Shown in pieces: positions 1 through 5,264 of a DNA stretch of 5,994 bases; the first letter of the stretch is position 1; every line of letters begins with the position of its first letter. The notes under the pieces are model-generated. The model had not been told where the DNA came from and did not search any database. It worked only from the letters and a program-made list of their open reading frames with translations. The stretch lies in assembly GCA_022561895.1 (NCBI GenBank), contig JADFQH010000192.1, positions 1 through 5,994 on the forward strand, given 5' to 3'. The translations under genes and the position numbers were made by a program. The stretch is from Methanobacteriota archaeon. Its GTDB lineage: Archaea; Halobacteriota; Halobacteria; Halobacteriales; Halalkalicoccaceae.

Positions 1-2
1 CG

Positions 3-191
3 GATAGCACCGTTGCTGATGGCACAATCCCAACCCGTGAACAGGCCATGCTCTTCCTGGTAAGATTCCTCACCGAGTTTGGCATCAGCGGCACAACCCT
101 TACCGTGAACAAGGAGGATGGCACAACGGCTGTGGCAACCTTCACGCTGGACGATGGCACCAACCCCACCAGCCTGACGAGGGCGACGTAA
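3..191 (+). CDS. C-terminal fragment of a phage-like structural protein (5' end outside window)
   Basis: An open frame enters from the left edge and gives about 62 residues, beginning DSTVADGTIPTREQAM and ending SLTRAT before TAA at 189-191. The pattern is a 'TVADGTI..REQA' helix-leading segment, then alternating Thr/Val strands with 'DGTTAVATFTLDDGTN'. It resembles the C-terminal part of small tail or virion-associated proteins found in bacterial phages and prophages; this is from memory of the sequence style, not a search. Its stop overlaps the ATG of the next ORF (TAATG), a typical phage-type coupling. Codon use is less GC-rich and the protein less acidic than the haloarchaeal genes to the right, which suggests a different source. 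The exact function is not recognised. Confidence 0.5.
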   Translation, partial: DSTVADGTIPTREQAMLFLVRFLTEFGISGTTLTVNKEDGTTAVATFTLDDGTNPTSLTRAT

Positions 192-319
192 TGGCCATTC
201 GCACAGTCGTGACTCGCGGCTACGGGAACGGGACTTTCAACGGAACGATACCGTTGGTGGTGACTCGGGTGGCCCGATATACGGAATCACAAACCATCAT
301 CGGAATGAAGCAACAATGA
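191..319 (+). CDS. Small phage-like ORF, apparently truncated by a sequence junction
   Basis: The ATG at 191 overlaps the stop of the upstream phage-like ORF. The first ~25 residues (MAIRTVVTRGYGNGTF, then NGTIPLVVTR) show the repeated 'VVTRG(Y)' pattern typical of very short phage proteins of this kind; the second VVTR would normally be followed by G-Y. After codon 26 the frame reads VARYTESQTIIGMKQQ and stops, without resemblance to that family. At the same point another frame (+1) becomes a convincing serine protease. I infer that genuine coding for this small protein ends near 267 and the remaining 50 bases are out-of-frame protease sequence. Function unknown. Confidence 0.4.
   Translation: MAIRTVVTRGYGNGTFNGTIPLVVTRVARYTESQTIIGMKQQ
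250..270. other. Probable chimeric junction (phage-like DNA to protease gene)
   Basis: Bases 256-269 (GGTGGTGACTCGGG) read as part of VVTR(G) in the phage-like frame and as GGDSGG in the protease frame. Homology switches frame across this stretch. A junction inside sequence compatible with both partners fits a microhomology-mediated join, either artefactual (amplification or assembly) or biological. Confidence 0.45.
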
Positions 320-456
320 TAGCAAGCACATCTGGTGGGACCAGCCGTAGGTGGTTCGCTAGTTACGATTGTAGCCCAGATTCTGCGGTCTACTCCCGTA
401 CATTTGGATGGCCAGCATACAGAATGGTGCAAGATGGATACGAAATGGGCTGGTAG
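253..456 (+). CDS. 3' fragment of a trypsin/chymotrypsin-like (S1) serine protease
   Basis: From about 253 this frame reads VGGDSGGPIYGI. The GDSGGP block (262-279) is the active-site serine motif of S1/chymotrypsin-fold proteases. About 58 residues follow to TAG at 454-456, ending PAYRMVQDGYEMGW, which is about the usual distance from the catalytic serine to the C-terminus. The His and Asp parts of the triad and any signal peptide are absent because sequence upstream of ~253 is unrelated phage-like DNA; upstream in this frame there is no start, and a stop lies at 175-177. Haloarchaea encode secreted S1 proteases of this sort, so origin with the core of the window is plausible. It is either the end of an intact gene cut by a chimeric join or a real truncated pseudogene. 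Confidence 0.6.
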   Translation, partial: VGGDSGGPIYGITNHHRNEATMIASTSGGTSRRWFASYDCSPDSAVYSRTFGWPAYRMVQDGYEMGW

Positions 457-462
457 ATAAAT
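457..462 (+). promoter_or_regulatory. Candidate archaeal TATA box for the membrane protein gene
   Basis: ATAAAT, within AGATAAATGC, lies 28-33 nt upstream of the ATG at 490. This spacing would place transcription start a few bases before the start codon, giving an almost leaderless mRNA as is common in haloarchaea. It begins right after the protease stop codon. Confidence 0.4.
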
Positions 463-489
463 GCAGACACGTCTCGCTGTGATACTACT

Positions 490-969
490 ATGTTAACAAA
501 GGCCAGCTGGAAGACGGGAGCACTCTGCTTGTTCGGGTTCGTCTCAATGTCTCTACTAACCTACTTCTGGACAGCCTTGACCGATGCATTCCACTTTTCA
601 ACCGATAGATGGAAAATTTTCCTCATTGCGATTGTGATAGTGGTCGTTCTAAGCTCCTTTTTTGTGTTCTTCACGCAAAGTGCATATTTCCCGCATGCTA
701 TTGTTTTTTCTATATCACTTCCACATTTCATGAGACAATGTAACACTGTAATTCCGGGGAGAACGACGTGGAGTACATACGTCGGAACCGATCTCCCACG
801 TAGCGCCACGCTCTGTCCGTTTACGGCTCCGGATTCGGTGATTTCGGTACAGCTGCTGCTCGGACCGATAGTAGGCGCGTTGCTCTACGCAGCCGTTTTT
901 GGTACTGTTGCAGCCGCAGTCGGTTTGACTGCCCGACAGCTGTTCGATAACCGAACACGCCAGCCGTAG
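490..969 (+). CDS. Small hydrophobic membrane protein, unrecognised
   Basis: This 159-residue protein is not recognised. Hydrophobic segments are visible at about residues 9-31, 42-62 (VIVVVLSS core) and 117-147 (QLLLGPIVGALLYAAVFGTV region), predicting at least three membrane helices. The segment between the second and third, about 63-116, is polar with two cysteines (84 and 109) and may lie outside the membrane. The C-terminus is short and basic (NRTRQP). The first ATG after an in-frame stop is at 490, with a TATA-like element suitably placed and no Shine-Dalgarno site. The 5' half is notably AT-rich for this window while the 3' half is GC-rich. It ends 23 bases before the displaced purH 3' end and faces it, so it may have been purH's original convergent neighbour. 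No function is proposed. Confidence 0.6.
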   Translation: MLTKASWKTGALCLFGFVSMSLLTYFWTALTDAFHFSTDRWKIFLIAIVIVVVLSSFFVFFTQSAYFPHAIVFSISLPHFMRQCNTVIPGRTTWSTYVGTDLPRSATLCPFTAPDSVISVQLLLGPIVGALLYAAVFGTVAAAVGLTARQLFDNRTRQP

Positions 970-992
970 CGAAGAAAAGGGAGTGATACGGC

Positions 993-1026
993 TCAGTCGT
1001 GGCGAAACACCCGGCTCCCGGTATAC
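993..1026. repeat. Left copy of direct repeat (att-like), purH 3' end
   Basis: It matches 3521-3554 at 29 of 34 positions in the same orientation, starting at the TCA that is the reverse complement of the purH stop codon. The two copies bracket the regulator and exporter genes. The inner edge carries GTATAC (1021-1026) where the other copy has GTAAAC. Confidence 0.65.
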
Positions 1027-1030
1027 CTAT
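993..1030 (-). pseudogene. Displaced remnant of the 3' end of purH (last ~10 codons and stop)
   Basis: Read on the minus strand this stretch gives YTGSRVFRHD-stop; the intact purH at 3521 ends FTGSRAFRHD-stop. The AICAR transformylase family ends in a conserved T-G-x-R-x-F-R-H motif, so this is a true homologue of that end. Codons are aligned and the TGA stop is shared. Of the base differences, three are synonymous third-position changes (Arg, Phe, Thr) and two change Ala/Val and Phe/Tyr. Upstream of the Tyr codon the resemblance stops abruptly. The silent divergence means this is not a recent exact copy: it evolved as part of a functional purH, here or in another lineage. Confidence 0.7.
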
Positions 1031-1031
1031 G
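1022..1031 (+). promoter_or_regulatory. Candidate TATA box for the regulator gene
   Basis: TATACCTATG lies 25-34 nt before the ATG at 1056, the usual place for a haloarchaeal TATA box with a very short leader. It overlaps the inner end of the left purH repeat, so the promoter begins at the cassette boundary. Confidence 0.35.
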
Positions 1032-1055
1032 AAGAAACGCCTTCAAGGGGGGAGT

Positions 1056-1973
1056 ATGAGCGAACGGTTCGTCCAGCAGGTCGAGCCTGAGGAGGTGTTT
1101 GCCGCCCTCGCTGACGAAACGCGCCTTGCGATTCTGCAAACGCTCTGGGAGTCCGAAGTCGAGACAGTATCGTTTTCGGCGTTGCGTCGGGCCGTCGGAA
1201 TGCGGGATCCGGGCCAGTTCAACTACCACCTCGGCAAGCTCGCAGGACGGTTCGTCACCAGAACTGCCGAAGGGTATCGGCTCACGCAAGCGGGAAAGCA
1301 CGTAAACGGGGCGATTGCGTCGGGAATGTACACTGCGCAAGGGGCTATCGACCCGATCGTGGTGGACCACTCGTGCCGGATAAGTGGTGAGAGTCTACTA
1401 CTACTGTATGAAAATGAAACCGTCCGGATCGAGTGTGATACCTGTTCGTCCTGTCCATCCGGATGGGAAGCCCCGGTTCCGCCCGCCGTGTTTGCCGGGT
1501 ACGACCGCAATGAGATTCCGGCGGTCGTGAGTCAGTATCTCCGGACGATATCGCAACACGCCATCAACGGATTCTGTCCGTACTGCAACGGCTGGATGGA
1601 GCCGACAGTGAGAGCTTCTGATGCGATGGACGTGAACCCGGAATCATCGGACGAGAGGTCCGAAATGCCCGATGATCGCCTTCGTGACCAACCGGAGGTT
1701 CGGTTCGACTGTCAACGATGTGGGGCCGAGGCCAAGCTTGCGCTCGATCACGCGCTCTTACTGGGCGATCCAGCCGTCGTCAGTTTTCATCACGAGAACG
1801 GAATCATCGTTCGGGAGCAGCCGATCTGGGAGTTCTCCGAACTCAGTCCCGAAAACGTAGAGATCGAACGTCGAAATCCGATCCGAGTGGGTGTAACGTT
1901 CGGGATTGATGAGTCCGCGATTACGGTCATCGTTGACGAGGCGCTTAACACTGAAACGGCAAATACTCTATAG
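1056..1973 (+). CDS. ArsR-like winged-helix regulator with cysteine-rich C-terminal region
   Basis: This 305-residue predicted transcription factor has an N-terminal winged helix (about residues 10-85). EEVFAALADETRLAIL is the classic ArsR-type opening, FSALRRAVG followed by GQFNYHLGKL is the recognition-helix region, and GYRLTQAGK is the wing. The rest is the haloarchaeal C-terminal region usually listed as a DUF after such helices (I believe the DUF7347/DUF7351 pair). It contains C127-x2-C130-x2-C133, C174-P-Y-C177 and C219-Q-R-C222, which look able to hold zinc or another metal, or to sense redox state. A GTG at 999 and ATG at 1029 are in frame, but the GTG lies inside the purH remnant, so 1056 is preferred. 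GGGGGGAG at 1047-1054 is too close to the ATG to be a good Shine-Dalgarno site. It stands 78 bases upstream of the exporter in the same direction and is its likely regulator. Confidence 0.85.
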   Translation: MSERFVQQVEPEEVFAALADETRLAILQTLWESEVETVSFSALRRAVGMRDPGQFNYHLGKLAGRFVTRTAEGYRLTQAGKHVNGAIASGMYTAQGAIDPIVVDHSCRISGESLLLLYENETVRIECDTCSSCPSGWEAPVPPAVFAGYDRNEIPAVVSQYLRTISQHAINGFCPYCNGWMEPTVRASDAMDVNPESSDERSEMPDDRLRDQPEVRFDCQRCGAEAKLALDHALLLGDPAVVSFHHENGIIVREQPIWEFSELSPENVEIERRNPIRVGVTFGIDESAITVIVDEALNTETANTL

Positions 1974-1981
1974 AACACGAC

Positions 1982-2003
1982 TTCTGTTCGGTCTGTAACA
2001 GAA
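1982..2003. promoter_or_regulatory. Operator-like inverted repeat upstream of the exporter
   Basis: TTCTGTT (1982-1988) and AACAGAA (1997-2003) are perfect inverted 7-mers separated by 8 bases. The site starts 8 bases after the regulator stop and ends just before the likely TATA box of the MFS gene. Position and symmetry suit a dimeric winged-helix repressor, possibly the neighbouring protein. A weak hairpin terminator for the regulator is the alternative, but no T-run follows it. Confidence 0.4.
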
Positions 2004-2009
2004 ATATCA

Positions 2010-2018
2010 TTCTAATTA
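2010..2018 (+). promoter_or_regulatory. Candidate TATA element for the MFS gene
   Basis: TTCTAATTA is the most AT-rich stretch before the ATG at 2052 and would place transcription start near 2040, giving a leader of about 10 nt. The assignment rests only on composition and spacing. Confidence 0.3.
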
Positions 2019-2051
2019 CCGTTATGGTCGTATCGTTCGATCGAGTAGTAG

Positions 2052-3401
2052 ATGCGTGGACCCTTTCGAAACCGGACGTTTCGCCGATTGTTTGTAGGTC
2101 GTGTGATCACCAACGTCGGCGACAGCTTCTATTTCGTCGGCGCGATGTGGCTCGTCTACAGCCTGACCAACGATCCCCTTTATACGGGGGTAGCCGGGTT
2201 CGTGACGATGGTCCCACAGGCGTTTCAGTTTCTTGCGGGACCGCTTGTCGATCGGTGGTCGATTCGGCGAATTCTCGTCGGCACACAGCTCGTCCAGGCG
2301 GCCGTCGTCTCGCTGATCCCGATCGCCCACGTCTTCGGGGTTCTCACCGTCGAGCTAGTGCTTGTCGTGATGCCAGTTCTTTCGGCACTCAACCAGCTGG
2401 TGTACCCCGCCCAAATCGCCGCACTCCCGCGCATCCTCGACGATAGAGAGTTGGTCGCGGCCAATTCAGCGTTCTCGGTCGCCTATCAGGGATTCGACAT
2501 GGTGGCAAACGGGATCGGCGGTGTGCTTATCGGCCTGTTCGGCGCGGTCGCACTGTTCGCACTCGACGCCGTCACGTTTGGAATCGCCGCGATCGTGTTT
2601 GCGACCGTCTCGATTCCGCCCGCGAATCGGACGAACGAAATCCAACCGACCGATAGCTCGGGACGGCTACTGGCTGGCGACGGGAGCCAAGTCCCAAGTA
2701 GGGATACCTCACTCGTCACGAACGGGAACGGAGACGGCACAGAATCCGATAGTTCGGACTCCTATGTTGTACGTCTGCGTGAAGGAGTGGCCGTTCTTCG
2801 TGGGACGTTCATCGTACCGCTACTCGCCGGTGCAGTCGTCGCCAACTTTTCGGTTGGAATGATACTGGCAGCGACGCCCCCGTACGCCGACTCCCTCGCC
2901 GTTCCCGGATCGTTGAACTCCATCGGTGGAGCCGGAGCCTACGGGATCCTCATGGCATCGATCGCGGCCGGGGGCTTCGTCGGGGCGATAGGCACGAACC
3001 TCGTCGCCGATCGGCGATTGGGACGGAGCATGATCGTCGGGTACACCCTCGCAGGGGTGTTCTGGAGCGGTGCGCTCCTCGCCAGCTGGCTCCCAGTGAC
3101 GGCCCTGCTCTTCGCGCTGGCGTACATTCCTATTGGAGTTCTCGCCGTTCAAGTAGCCGCCGTCGTTCAATCTGCACCGCCAACGGAGCTGGTCGGACGG
3201 GTGAGTAGCATTCACGGGTCCGCCTCGGCGTCGATGATTCCGATCGGATCACTGGCCGGTGGCGTCGTCGCTGGCTGGCTCGGCCCACAAGCGGCGATGG
3301 CTGCCCTCGCGATCGCAACGTTCTCGCTGGCCCTCTATGTACTACTGAATCGGGATCTTCGTGAGATGCCCGCTCCCGATCGCACAACGATCGATCGGTG
3401 A
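2052..3401 (+). CDS. Major facilitator superfamily transporter, drug-exporter-like (MFS_3 type)
   Basis: This 449-residue inner-membrane carrier, probably proton-coupled, has the length and hydrophobic pattern of a 12-helix MFS protein. The N-terminus FRNRTFRRLFVGRVIT, followed by NVGDSFYFVGAMWLVYSLT, is typical of the MFS_3/DHA3 group. Motif A-like loops occur after helix 2 (GPLVDRWSIRR, residues 63-73) and helix 8 (LVADRRLGRS, 317-326), and PTELVGRVSS (377-386) is the conserved loop before helix 11. The central loop (about 188-240) is long, hydrophilic and acidic, as is common in salt-in archaea. The substrate cannot be read from sequence; relatives export macrolides, tetracyclines and other amphipathic compounds. 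It follows the ArsR-like regulator on the same strand with an operator-like repeat between, which suggests inducible export. It converges on purH, whose stop is 120 bases away. Confidence 0.88.
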   Translation: MRGPFRNRTFRRLFVGRVITNVGDSFYFVGAMWLVYSLTNDPLYTGVAGFVTMVPQAFQFLAGPLVDRWSIRRILVGTQLVQAAVVSLIPIAHVFGVLTVELVLVVMPVLSALNQLVYPAQIAALPRILDDRELVAANSAFSVAYQGFDMVANGIGGVLIGLFGAVALFALDAVTFGIAAIVFATVSIPPANRTNEIQPTDSSGRLLAGDGSQVPSRDTSLVTNGNGDGTESDSSDSYVVRLREGVAVLRGTFIVPLLAGAVVANFSVGMILAATPPYADSLAVPGSLNSIGGAGAYGILMASIAAGGFVGAIGTNLVADRRLGRSMIVGYTLAGVFWSGALLASWLPVTALLFALAYIPIGVLAVQVAAVVQSAPPTELVGRVSSIHGSASASMIPIGSLAGGVVAGWLGPQAAMAALAIATFSLALYVLLNRDLREMPAPDRTTIDR

Positions 3402-3405
3402 GGGG

Positions 3406-3426
3406 CTACTCATACTGTCGGCTGTA
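3406..3426. repeat. Left arm of inverted repeat between MFS gene and purH
   Basis: Bases 3412-3426 (ATACTGTCGGCTGTA) are perfectly inverted at 3507-3521; extending to 3406-3426 against 3507-3527 gives 19 of 21 matches. The arm starts 5 bases after the MFS stop. Confidence 0.6.
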
Positions 3427-3506
3427 CGTACCGAAACACCGCCAGCAACACGGAGCCGAACGACCGACGGTACCAGCCAGCTCGTCACAAACTATCTTGA
3501 AAGAGT

Positions 3507-3527
3507 TACAGCCGACAGTATCAGTCG
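3507..3527. repeat. Right arm of inverted repeat, overlapping the purH stop
   Basis: TACAGCCGACAGTAT at 3507-3521 is the exact reverse complement of 3412-3426. The arm continues through the purH stop (3521-3523) into its last codons, overlapping the right direct repeat by 7 bases. The 80 bases between the arms (3427-3506) hold no gene. This could be a paired-stem convergent terminator, the ends of a ~120-bp miniature element, or an inverted partial copy of the attachment site. Confidence 0.55.
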
Positions 3528-3554
3528 TGACGGAACGCCCGGCTCCCCGTAAAC
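3521..3554. repeat. Right copy of direct repeat (att-like), functional purH 3' end
   Basis: It matches 993-1026 at 29 of 34 positions in the same orientation and forms the last eleven codons, stop included, of the intact purNH gene. Similarity between the copies fades right after it on the purH side and ends sharply at the stop codon on the other. Confidence 0.65.
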
Positions 3555-5098
3555 ACCATCGCCATGTCGTGCTCATCGGCGGTCTCAATCACGTCCTCGT
3601 CGTTCACGCTCCCGCCGGGCTGGATCACCGCCTCGATGCCCGCCTCGCTCGCCTCCGTAATCCCATCGGGAAACGGGAAGAAGGCGTCGCTCGCCATCAC
3701 TGCGCCATCACTGTCCTTCCCTTCTGCGTGCTCCTCGGCCTTCATCGCTGCCAAGCGCACCGCGTCGACGCGGCTGACCTGTCCCATCCCGATACCCACG
3801 GTTTCCGTCCCCTTGGCAAAAACGATCGCGTTCGATTTGACGTGTTTGATGGTGTGCCACGCGAACAGGAGGGACTCGAACTCCTCTTCTGTGGGCTCGC
3901 GCTCGGTGACGACCTCCAGATCCTCGCGGGTAAGGCGCTGGTCGTCGCGCTCCTGAACCAGCCGCCCGCCCGCGATCTGCTTTTCTCGGAGACCGGGTTC
4001 GAGATCGCCGAGCGGACCCGTATCGAGCACGCGGAGGTTCTCCTTTTCGCACAGCACCGCCAGTGCGTCGTCGGTGTACTCGGGCGCGACGACGACCTCC
4101 TTGAACGAGTCGGTGATCGCTCTGGCCGTACTCTCATCACACACCCGATTCAGCGCGACAATACCTCCAAACGCGCTCATCGGATCGGTCGAGAGCGCCC
4201 GGTCGTACGCCTCGGCGACGCTGTCGGCCGTTGCACATCCTGCGGGGTTGGTGTGCTTGATTACCGCCGCGGCGGGCTCCTCGAACTCTTTTACCAGCCC
4301 CAGCGCCGCGTCCGCGTCGTTGTAGTTGTTATAGGAAAGCGCCTTTGCTCCCTCATTTAGCTGTTCTGCGTGAACCACGGTCGCGCGCTCCTCGGTTTCA
4401 TCACTGTAGAGCGCCGCGTCCTGATGCGGGTTCTCGCCGTAGCGCAGTTCGCTCGCGCGGTCCTCGCTCGTGAGCCGCCGGGCGGGGAATCGCTCGTCGG
4501 TATCGCTATCGACGCTGACCGTCTCGCCGTCGACCTCGATCTGTCCTTTCGAAACCCAGCGCACCGCACGCGGATAGGCGCGGAACTCCGCCCCGTGGAG
4601 GACGCGATCCTTCAGGCTCGCCTCGTCGTCGTCTTCATAAACGGGAACCGGCTCTTGGGTCACGATCGGGCCGGCATCGACGTCCTCGGTGACGATATGT
4701 ACCGTACAGCCCGTGACCCGCACGCCCGCGTCGAGAACGTCCCGGTGTGCGTTCATCCCCGGAAACGAGGGAAGCAGGGAGGGATGGACGTTCAACGTTA
4801 GGGGCGCGTTATCGAGGAACTCGCTCGTCAACACGCGCATATACCCATCGAGACAGATCAGATCGAGATCATAGCGAGAAAGTGCCTCGATGATCCGGCG
4901 TTCGTGGGACACTCTGGATTCCTCGTCGCCGCGTTCGACGATTTCTGTAGGAGTTCCGCGCTCGGCGGCTTTCTCAAGAACGGGCGCGTCGGCATGGTTC
5001 GACAGCACCACCGCGAGTTCCGCACCGCCGGGCTTGCCCTCGGCGATCCGCATGAGGTTCCTGCCGCGATTGCTCGCCAGCCCCGCAACCTGTATCAT
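3521..5098 (-). CDS. purH: Fused GAR transformylase (PurN) and AICAR transformylase (PurH C-terminal domain)
   Basis: This 525-residue cytoplasmic enzyme carries two formyl transfers of de novo purine synthesis. Residues 1-~195 are PurN (GAR to formyl-GAR): phosphate-binding ASNRGRNL at 8-15, LNVHPSLLPSFPG with Asn103 and His105, and DVDAGPI with Asp141, matching the Asn-His-Asp catalytic set. Residues ~205-525 are AICAR transformylase: RYGENPHQ 219-226, KHTNPAGCA 281-289 with the catalytic Lys-His, STDPMSAFGGIVA 303-315, GMGQVSRVD 437-445, SDAFFPFPD 470-478, QPGGSVND 493-500 and the terminal FTGSRAFRHD. The MGS-like IMP cyclohydrolase domain of bacterial PurH is missing; haloarchaea use PurO instead, probably elsewhere in the genome. 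An in-frame ATG at 5191 adds 31 residues that resemble no PurN and cover promoter DNA, so 5098 (MIQVAGLASN) is chosen. It is divergent from purB. Confidence 0.95.
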   Translation of the reverse strand: MIQVAGLASNRGRNLMRIAEGKPGGAELAVVLSNHADAPVLEKAAERGTPTEIVERGDEESRVSHERRIIEALSRYDLDLICLDGYMRVLTSEFLDNAPLTLNVHPSLLPSFPGMNAHRDVLDAGVRVTGCTVHIVTEDVDAGPIVTQEPVPVYEDDDEASLKDRVLHGAEFRAYPRAVRWVSKGQIEVDGETVSVDSDTDERFPARRLTSEDRASELRYGENPHQDAALYSDETEERATVVHAEQLNEGAKALSYNNYNDADAALGLVKEFEEPAAAVIKHTNPAGCATADSVAEAYDRALSTDPMSAFGGIVALNRVCDESTARAITDSFKEVVVAPEYTDDALAVLCEKENLRVLDTGPLGDLEPGLREKQIAGGRLVQERDDQRLTREDLEVVTEREPTEEEFESLLFAWHTIKHVKSNAIVFAKGTETVGIGMGQVSRVDAVRLAAMKAEEHAEGKDSDGAVMASDAFFPFPDGITEASEAGIEAVIQPGGSVNDEDVIETADEHDMAMVFTGSRAFRHD

Positions 5099-5119
5099 AC
5101 CAGAAGAGGCGACCGCGAG

Positions 5120-5126
5120 TTCAAAA
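5120..5126 (-). promoter_or_regulatory. Candidate TATA box for purNH
   Basis: On the minus strand TTTTGAA lies 22-28 nt before the chosen ATG at 5098, which fits a leaderless haloarchaeal transcript. This spacing also supports choosing 5098 over the ATG at 5191. Confidence 0.45.
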
Positions 5127-5149
5127 GTCGTTGCGGTCTCGAACGAAAT

Positions 5150-5171
5150 GATATCCACGAACGTGGGTATA
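5150..5171. promoter_or_regulatory. 22-bp near-perfect palindrome in the purNH/purB divergent promoter region
   Basis: Arms are TATA+T+CCACG (5150-5159) and CGTGG+G+TATA (5162-5171) around a central AA; only the pair 5154/5167 breaks symmetry. It lies 52-73 nt upstream of purNH and 94-115 nt upstream of purB and includes TATA-like sequence facing both ways. It is a good candidate for a shared operator controlling both purine genes. Confidence 0.5.
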
Positions 5172-5174
5172 TTA
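5168..5174 (+). promoter_or_regulatory. Possible TATA box for purB
   Basis: TATATTA partly overlaps the palindrome and would start purB mRNA near 5197 with a ~68-nt leader. The alternative is TTTT at 5236-5239, 26-29 nt before the purB ATG, which would give a leaderless transcript. The sequence alone does not decide between them. Confidence 0.25.
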
Positions 5175-5264
5175 GCGCCAGTATGGAGCAACAGCCCCGT
5201 TTTCTATGCATGGAGATGGTCTCGTACCGATACGGTTTTGCCACGGGCGTCGATACTCCGGCCT

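Noticed and set aside
220..432. Minus-strand open frame of 70 codons opposite the protease fragment
   Set aside because: It runs across the phage/protease junction, shows no known motif, and the plus strand has the clear GDSGGP motif.
1047..1054. GGGGGGAG as Shine-Dalgarno site of the regulator
   Set aside because: It sits only 1 nt before the ATG at 1056, too close for normal ribosome positioning, and the region has a TATA-like element fitting a short-leader transcript.
993..1370. Minus-strand open frame of 125 codons ending GSRVFRHD
   Set aside because: Only its last ~10 codons are real purH homology; the rest is antisense to the winged-helix domain of the regulator and matches no part of PurH.
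3521..3554. The purH repeats as a plain chance match of a GC-rich motif
   Set aside because: The match is in frame, shares the stop codon, and differs mainly at third codon positions, which is the pattern of true homology.
3398..4360. Long plus-strand open frame antisense to purNH (320 codons), with others at 4370-4801 and 4904-5485
   Set aside because: These overlap confidently identified purNH and purB; they are Arg/His/Pro-rich frames typical of the shadow of GC-rich coding sequence and have no recognisable domain.
5099..5191. In-frame N-terminal extension of PurN from an ATG at 5191
   Set aside because: The 31 extra residues resemble no PurN N-terminus, and the DNA carries a TATA-like element and part of the palindrome; the family normally starts just before the ASNRGRNL motif.
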